Shown here one piece after another: positions 57,123 to 64,000 of a stretch of DNA of 64,000 bases; the stretch's first letter is position 1, and the number at the start of each line of letters is the position of its first letter. The notes beneath the pieces were generated by a model. It was given only the letters and a program-made list of their open reading frames with translations, was not told the origin of the DNA and searched no databases. This DNA comes from Gremmenia infestans (Eukaryota; Ascomycota; Leotiomycetes; Helotiales; Hamatocanthoscyphaceae): the NCBI GenBank assembly GCA_032629725.1, contig JAFEVB010000007.1, forward strand, positions 1,612,001 through 1,676,000, read 5' to 3'. The position numbers were made by a program, and so were the translations under genes.

Positions 57123-58306
57123 ATGCCCATGCCATCCGCAGCCAAAGAGACTGCAGCTGCGTCGACAGATGAAGCGCCTAGAGTAGGCACTTCTTTGGCC
57201 GCGAAGCGATTTCGGGAAGATGACCCAGATATGACTTCTAGTCCTAGCAGCCAAGTGAGAGGCAAGAAGAAGAGACAAAATTGTGGAGATGTGATCGTCA
57301 TAGATCCACTAAGCAAACCCGAGCAAGTGAATTCGAGGGACACCTTAAGAGACGAAGTGGGGACAGTCGAGGATGATACAGAGAAGAATAGCAAGGAGCC
57401 CGATTCTGGAAGAGATGATTCTGAGTCCTCGGGATCGGGACAGTGTGACATCATAGAGCTTGACAGAGAGGATATCAAGGAGCAACTAACCTCGGGATCG
57501 TCTATCTTGGTTTTGGAGACAACATCTAACTGGAGAAGTTATTGCCGAGCCAATTTTTGCATTCCACAGCGACTACGTGGTCGTCCAAATATTGAGTGTC
57601 ATTACCGCTTCAATTTGATGGGTCGCACTGGTCAACTGTATTCTCGTGAGTACAGACCTCCTTGAAGCTATGTTTCAAGCTAACTTAGAATTTAGAGCCC
57701 AACCGTTTCTTCCATATCTCGTGTATCGAACATCTGTTTGACCTCCGCGAAATTCTTGATCAAGGGTGGATGAAAATGGAAGGAGGCATATCCCTTGTTG
57801 GTATTTTCGGAAATACCGTCCAGGAGAAGAGATTTCCCACGATAATAGAGGAATGGTTTGAGAACAAAGGTTCCGTTTTCACAATCGACGAGTACAAGGC
57901 ATACCAAAAAGCATGTAAGACTCGAGAAAGTGAAGAGAGCAGCCGATGGATCACGCATTGCAAAGAAAAAGGCAAGGATGAAAAGCATGAAGAGCAATGC
58001 CGCTGTGACTGGGAAATGCCAGAGATCAACAAATCGGATTACTTCCCAGAAGAACGCACGCCTCGTTTACTAAGTCAAGTTCTCGCATCTTTAGCCAAGG
58101 TTTCGCAAATCGACCGCCTGACCGAAAAACTTCTGATCAGCATTAAAGGTATGAGTGCCAAACAAGGAACAAAACTTCTTAAACTGTTGGTAGAATCCAT
58201 CAAAGAGAATAGAGAGCAAAACACCAGTTTGCATAGCCCTGGCTCAAAAGTGTCGAGTGTCGATCCAACTAGGACGGCAGAGGCCGCAGCTGCTCCTCCG
58301 GAATGA
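57123..58306 (+). CDS. Hypothetical nuclear-like protein with a small cysteine motif
   Basis: Two exons, 57123-57645 and 57696-58306 (377 residues). The N-terminus is low-complexity and acidic with a basic patch (VRGKKKRQN) that could be a nuclear signal. Residues about 140-200 hold WRSYCRANFCIPQRLRGRP and, across the splice, YSQPNRFFHISCIEHLFDL, a possible zinc-binding fold with C-x4-C and H-x3-C spacing. The rest is helical and charged (IEEWFENKGSVFTIDEYKAY). I do not recognise the family. The ATG at 57123 is the first in frame. Confidence 0.7.
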
Positions 58307-59018
58307 TGCAGAACAATTCTTACATTTCATGAAGAATCGAGGATACGTGGATATGGAAGTTAGCTATCCTAGGCGTAGTTGAGCTTCACATTTCTTTTTC
58401 TGAGTGTTTAGTGTACTTACGTGGTGTGTTGAAAACATGATATCTAAAACAGCATTGATGCTCCTGTTATAGCTTGGTTTAGTAACCCAATCCTAAAATC
58501 CTAACGTGAAGGAAATCTGCTTTCATTCGGAAAGATGAGCGAGGCTGCTTTATTAGTGATATCGGGTGGGAACAAAGGCTTGAGCTAGGGAGATAGCGAG
58601 CTTGTTTTGACTCCTTGGCTACACCTACTGACCCTCGGGAAAAATTATAACATGGCGCAGGGATTGTTTAAGGGGTCCTTTTCAGATCCCTTTCTTGTCT
58701 TACGCGTCGTAAATTAAATAATAGGTAATAAAAATATTTAAGATCTGCTGTTTGTAGCTTCGATTACTGAATTTTACAATGATATGGTGTCTCATTTCTT
58801 CAGGTTCGTGTATTTTCAGGAACCTCGACCATGTGGGTGTGCATCTCTGACTTCAACCTCACTTACTTGAGTATTGTGCAGTTTGTGTGCAAGCGATGCC
58901 CTACCCGGGGAGCCAGGGACTTGGACTCATTATTAGAGAACAAGCTGAAGCTGTGAGAGGCAAACTGGCTGTTTTGAGAAGGATGAAGTGGTGTTAGTAG
59001 GTGCAAGATGATCCATAA
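58307..59018. other. Intergenic, convergent 3' ends
   Basis: No feature is supported. Confidence 0.5.
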
Positions 59019-60464
59019 TCAAAAGTCGACTGTCTCCTCCCAGTCAACTAGAATGCACTCCTCCTTTTCCTTTAGCTTTCTCTTCACAAAGTCTTCCATG
59101 CCATCTCTTTCTTCTCTAGAGAGGAGCTTCAGTGCTTCTTCATACCCAGGCTTTGCGAAAAACCGGGGATTTCGATTGATAATCTGCCAAAACACCTGAT
59201 CAAAAGCCCAACTTTTCCGAGCCGCATAGGCGACCCAAAAATCGCCAGTGTCCCAACTTTCCCGCATCCGCACCGACAGCCGCTCTGTCAACCGTGCGTT
59301 TTCGATCATGGAATCTTCTGCTTCTCTAAGCACTTCTAAGAAGGTTCTTAGTCTTGGCTCGTACTCCTTCGCCCAATCCAAGATCCCATGGGGCCATTCT
59401 TCGGGAGGCTCGAGAAGCAGCCACCAAGGAGGGCTATATGCGAATTCGGCAGGTGCAGCGTAAGTCCACTCCCAATCTATAACCCCGACGAGCTTATCGT
59501 ATTCGTCGACAAGTACATTTGAGGGTCGAAAATCATCACAAAATAGCTTAAACGGCGTAGGTCCGCTAATAGGATTTGTTGGAAATCGCCGTTCTAATAT
59601 AAGCTTGCGAAAGGCATAGCGTCCAACGTATTTCCATCTGCAGTCTTGGGCGTCTTCAATTGTACCATTGCGTTGTATAAACAAATGAGTGATATTGAGA
59701 TTGGCAAGGGTTTCGAAATACGCGGATGCAATTTTAAACGTATAAGAAGGTAAACCACTTGGCGGAAGATTTCCATATGCAACAAGCAGGTTCATATTCA
59801 TCGTCAAGGGCCGGTGAGTAACCGACCAGCTTCCATCTCTAAGCTTTTCAATTGAACCAATTTGAGAAAACGAGGCCCGTGAAAGCTGAAGCAGAACGTG
59901 GGCCGTATCGCTATAAGCGGACTTGAGGGTCGTTTCTGATATGCGAGGGTCTAGGATAGGTCTATCCGCCTTCTCGAAACCTTACGAAAAGATTAGCATA
60001 TACTACTTGCGAAATGCATTGATGATTGGTACCAGGTGTATTAAGCACGTCGCTCATATCGCGGGTATGACGAATAAACTCCATAAGAATAAACGGACCA
60101 AACCCAGGCTCTTTATTAGACATGCCGAAGCTAAAACGAAAGGCACTGGGATAGCGGTCAAGTCGGTAAGATATTGCATTATGGCTACCTCCCTACGGAT
60201 CTTTTCTTCGGGAAATTTGGAGATCCCGGGCCTGGGAAATCGAATTAACAGCGGAACGCTGTTTTTGAAACTCATTTTCAAACCAGCATTAAAACCACCT
60301 ACTTGTACAAGGCTTAGTTCTGTTGGTGATCCACCTTCACTTGCCTTGACCATGAAATCACCGGCTGCGCGTAAATTCTCCTTCAAGAGGAATGTTTCGC
60401 GAAATGCATCGTATTGGGCGCTGATTATCTTGCGAGCAAGAGGGTCGTATTGTATGTCGCTCAT
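59019..60464 (-). pseudogene. Aminoglycoside-phosphotransferase-like (APH) kinase gene with one frameshift
   Basis: The start (MSDIQYDPLARKIISAQYDA) and the ATP-lobe text (REVAIMQYLTDLTAIPVP) are in one frame. The next family text, FGMSNKEPGFGPFILMEFI, follows in another frame near 60135-60145; a single missing base explains this and no intron fits. Intron 59981-60032 then joins NTPG to FEKADRPILDPRIS in frame. The catalytic region FCDDFRPSNVLVDE and the metal-binding VIDWEWTY are intact, and the protein ends normally at 59019. Fungal APH-fold proteins are common and mostly of unknown substrate. If the base is a sequencing error the gene is whole. Confidence 0.65.
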
Positions 60465-60975
60465 TATGAAAGAAGGAAAATTTGAAAAATGGCAGATAGC
60501 CTAGATAACCTCGAGAGACTACTTGTGTCGGTCTGTAAGAAAACACGGTATTAGAAATATTAATGTGGGTTTGGTTCAAAAACGAATGACATGTGTCATG
60601 GCATTAAGGAACAGACGGCTGATATTTATAACGATAACATGACAGGTTATAGCCGCCAGATGGGACGGGACAATTGGCACGATATCCCAGGTGCGATCAT
60701 AAGTTGAGCAAGGTGAGGTTGTGAAACGCTTGACCACCAATTTTTGCCTTAGGCAACTATACATACCGGCTACCTACCTTGGTATGTTAGGGCTGCCGGT
60801 CCAAATGCAGCAGATTCAGCAAACGTGCTTGTCGTAGTAGCTTGCCCAGTAAAATAGCAACAGGAAAAGAAAAAGAGGTACTCAGCCACCAAAGATAGGT
60901 AACATTTCTCAGCCGTTACATTCATTCAAATAAATACGTGGTGGTATACGCTTCAGATATGCTCCCAAGTTATCA
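60465..60975. other. Intergenic
   Basis: Upstream of the APH-like gene and downstream of the ankyrin-CorA gene. No other feature. Confidence 0.5.
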
Positions 60976-63900
60976 TCATCTCAAACCGCTCTCAACATCA
61001 CCGCTCATAATTCTGAATCCCGTAGACTTTTCCCGCTGTGCAGACCCCGCAGTCACCGGCCTAGCAGACACAGAGAGACGCTCACGTACCCAATCAGTCT
61101 CGACGCTCTTCCTAGCACTACGCGCTCCGCTTAGCACTTGATCGAGCCTCAGCGTCTGGAGATCTCCATCCGTCTCTCCATCCCCGAAATCTTCTCTTGA
61201 CTTTTTCTTCCATCTCCAGTGCTTCATTCGATTCCTCGAGTTCTTGAGCAGGCCGCCAATATTATCTAGGTAAAAGGCGATAAAGATCATGGGGATGGAA
61301 ATTGACAATCCAATCCCAAACATGTATTTGCTAACATATGCGAGCGGTAGATTGTTGCTGCTGTCTACAGGGAACTCCTGGATATTGATGGTGAAGAATG
61401 CTGCAATAAAACTCATAGGCAAGAACACAATCGTGACAATCGTGAAAACCATAATCGTTTGGCTCTGTCTGGCGGTACTAGTAGCTTGATCGCGTGCAAA
61501 TCGTGCTTCAAAAGCATTTGCGTGTTTCTGTTTGAGGTCTAGCATATCTATGATACCCTGGTTAATTCGTTGAGCTTGTTTGTCCATGCGATCAATGTCC
61601 TTGATATGCATCCCAACTATCTTCAATTGTTCTGCAAACCGTTTCTTGACTTCTTGCTGCGACCGCTGTTCGTCCTTGTATATGTCGCATATCGACGCTT
61701 CGACAGCTGGGAGGACATGCTGCTGATCTTCGAAGACTTTTTTGATCATATTTAATTCGTCGCGGATGTCTTTTGTTTCAGCCAGCAAGTCGGTTTCTTG
61801 GCCGATATCAAGCATCTTATCAACAAAGATAGGTGCACGCGTCAAGTCTGCATAATCATCTCCATCTTTAGTGTCGTTGTCGGGGTGAGCCGCATGTTGT
61901 GAAGTTTTGGTGAGAGAGTTTAGGTGTCGACGATGCTGCAACCACGCTGAAGCTTGCCTTGAAGCTCTATTGAACTCTTCGAATAGTATCGTTTCTCTAT
62001 CCGTAGCATTCCCACTGCAAGTTGTTAGAGTCAGCATTTCCTAGTTTAGATGGATGAGGGGCTTGGGAATGGCTTGGGAAGTCCGAGGCTTCGAGAATCA
62101 TCAATTGAGCTTGTGAACATGTGTTGATAGGAGATTCAAACAGTCGGAAGGTTGGATGAGATGCTTACATGGAAGATTCAAACATGTCTAGAAACTGGTA
62201 GTCCTCATCTCCCATTCGGTGACGGTCAAAAACTCCAGTGCAGCGGCTCGTGACAATCATAGCAAGATCATGGACGGAACGAACAGGCTCGTGAGTTTTG
62301 TCGTTGATGTCTTCGATAATACTATCGAGAACGTTTAAAGGGTCATTCTTAGGCTGCTGCCACCGCTGTGGGAAAGCAGTGACAACAAGATTTTTTCCCA
62401 GCACCCACATCCACATCTGATCCACCATGACAAGTTTAGGATCAATCTCTTCTTCAGAGCGGTTGTCTTTTGTCTGATAACGGTAAACGACCTGGTCTTG
62501 ATCGCGGCGAAGTGTGTCAATGTTATGATAAAATGACTGGTCTAAAGTCCGCCGGATATGCAGAGAGACGGTCGAACTTGTCAAATGAGCTCGAATAAGC
62601 ATTTCATCATAAGTTCTGGCTGTGGATGCAAATTCGTTAGCTCCAATGTACCCCTTCAGTAGAATGTGTAGAAGTAATTCAGATGCTGTAATACACTCTT
62701 GTGTATTGAAGCACTCGATTCATGCCAGGATGGGGTATAGCTCATATCCATAATATCTTACCTTTAAGAGGGTGCCGAGAGTGCGAAGTCTTCATCGACT
62801 CCGCTGCTTTTATTGCCAACTGCATTTCTTGGCATCGCTTCTTGGTCTCAAAGTGAAGATAGGGCATAAATGTGTAGACATTACCCCTCGAAATGTGCGT
62901 GCCATCTTTCCGACTGGGGAATGCTGAAGAACGCGGGTTCTTGCTCTGGACCGAGGGATGACTAGCTTTACGTTGTTGGTTCTTGTTCGAAGGTTGAGAC
63001 TCAGCTTTCGGAGATTTGTTGCCTTTGATCGTTGCCTTCTTCGACTTATCTTTTGTGAGGCCCTTGCCTTGATCTTTGTTACTATGTTGCCCAGATGCCT
63101 TCAGCCGTTTATTTTCATCATCGCCAGAAGCGGAAGTTAATGTTCGAGTAAGACTCCGAGGAAGTGTGTTTTCTTTTGGAGTAGAAGATCCATTAAGCAC
63201 AATAGTTGGGGGTGGCTGCTCAGTCATGGTGCGTGGGGGTTCAACTTCTGGAAGTTGTGGCGCTCTAGGAGTGCTTTGGCATAAAGGCCTCATGAAGTGC
63301 GAGCTGCCCAACGAATCAGTGATAAACAGAATTAGTCTATGGAGCTAAAGAGCTTAGAGGTTATCTCAGGAGCTAGGAGCCCATATACTACAAGACATAT
63401 TTCTTCAGTTCCTGATACAGCTCTCAGCTCCGGGGCTCACATAGGAAATATAGCTTTTTTGTATGGGAATTTGGCTTACTGGCTTTGCTGTCCTCGATGT
63501 TGATGGCTAAAAGATCTTTCGAGTGCTTTAAAGCCATCAATATCACTGGCGCCTTCTTCGATAAATAACTTCGTAAGCAGTGCTTCCACCCAAGCCATAT
63601 TGTTTGATGGCAGATGAATCCATCTGAACTCTGTAGCACTATCGTTAGGGGTGATAGTGAAAGCTGGCTTCCGGGGGTTGTCTTTGTCTTCGCCATACAG
63701 CACATCAAAAACACTCTTCCTTGAAACGCGATTTCCGTTGTGGAAATTTCCAAAGTCTACAATCGTAGCGCTGAATCCTTTGACCGCGCCAAGAGCATCT
63801 TCTGACATAGCCTTCAAGTTATCGGCAGGAGATAAAAGCTTAACAATGTCTTTATGTTTGTTCTGGGCTGCTCGTAAGAATGGTGTACTTCCGAATGAAT

Positions 63901-64000
63901 CTCGGGCCGCTCTCTTGATATTTTGGCAGTTCAGAAGGCGTTTGACAACTTCTAGATGACCGCCCTCGGCTGCGAGGTCTAAAATTTGAACTCGGAATCA
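60976..64000 (-). CDS. Ankyrin-repeat protein with C-terminal CorA-like membrane domain (5' end outside window)
   Basis: Exons seen: right edge to 63480, 62762-63303, 62169-62685 and 60976-62014; all joins restore frame. The visible N-terminal part holds ankyrin repeats (LDLAAEGGHLEVVKRLL, TPFLRAAQNKHKDIVKLL). Then come IDGFKALERSFSHQHRG, a basic linker and VYTFMPYLHFETKKRCQ, RRTLDQSFYH and LVMVDQMWMWVL, the set typical of fungal ankyrin/CorA-like proteins. The end has a helical stalk and two membrane segments (FTIVTIVFLPMSFIAAFFTI; KYMFGIGLSISIPMIFIAFY). The CorA signature GMN after TM1 is replaced by TIN, so Mg2+ transport is doubtful. The tail is basic and cytosolic. Function unknown; such genes are often numerous and near HET-type loci. 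Confidence 0.8.

Noticed and set aside
1..64000. tRNA, rRNA, CRISPR, prophage or secondary-metabolite cluster
   Set aside because: No tRNA-type T-loop with matching arms was noticed, no repeat-spacer pattern, and no PKS, NRPS or terpene synthase genes; the content is ordinary fungal nuclear DNA.

Overview
This window is nuclear DNA of a filamentous ascomycete (Pezizomycotina). The genes are split by short introns (38 to about 310 nt, usually 45 to 120) with GTAAGT/GTATGT donors and CTAAC/CTGAC branch points. The families present (HET, 2EXR, HNWD-type WD repeats, ankyrin-CorA fusions, DUF202 membrane proteins) are typical of that group. A leotiomycete is a reasonable guess, but nothing here fixes the genus. 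I see no tRNA, rRNA, CRISPR array or bacterial-type operon.

Layout. 0-12.5 kb is mostly housekeeping: a large low-complexity protein with a cysteine-rich tail, a Vps38/UVRAG-like PI3K subunit, the mRNA-export WD protein Rae1/Gle2, adenine phosphoribosyltransferase and an intact 2EXR protein. 12.9-17.4 kb is a decayed self/non-self-type block: a 2EXR pseudogene, an F-box/2EXR-like gene with no clear start, a HET gene broken by a 7-bp tandem duplication, and a stub of 42-residue WD repeats. An AT-rich desert follows. 19-23.3 kb holds a Zrc1-type zinc transporter and a DUF202 membrane protein. 23.7-33.3 kb is gene-poor. It carries a 375-bp inverted-repeat element, three copies of one MITE family and three genes for secreted proteins: a mucin-like glycoprotein whose signal peptide is out of frame, a zinc-metallopeptidase-like protein, and a Gln/Pro-rich protein.

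33.6-39 kb returns to housekeeping: a Ted1/Cdc1-type GPI-remodelling phosphoesterase, then the divergent pair SDH4 (succinate dehydrogenase membrane anchor) and MAS1 (mitochondrial processing peptidase beta), which share a 262-bp promoter. 39.7-47.2 kb contains three SAP-motif genes, at least two of which also have a divergent RRM-like fold; the third has frame breaks. 48-64 kb has a conserved serine-rich protein of unknown role, a poorly resolved stretch (50.4-55 kb), an MDR-family reductase, an unknown nuclear-looking protein, an APH-type kinase-like gene with one frameshift, and the 3' part of an ankyrin-CorA gene running off the right edge.

How the genes work together. Most neighbours are unrelated, as is normal in fungi. 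The exceptions are the SDH4/MAS1 mitochondrial pair with a CCAAT box in the shared promoter, the 11.4-17.4 kb incompatibility-type block, the MITE-bracketed secreted genes and the SAP/RRM family cluster. I found no clearly new multi-gene system. The SAP/RRM cluster and the decayed HET/WD block are the best candidates for follow-up. Exon joins were worked out by hand from frame and splice-site consensus and have not been tested against transcripts.
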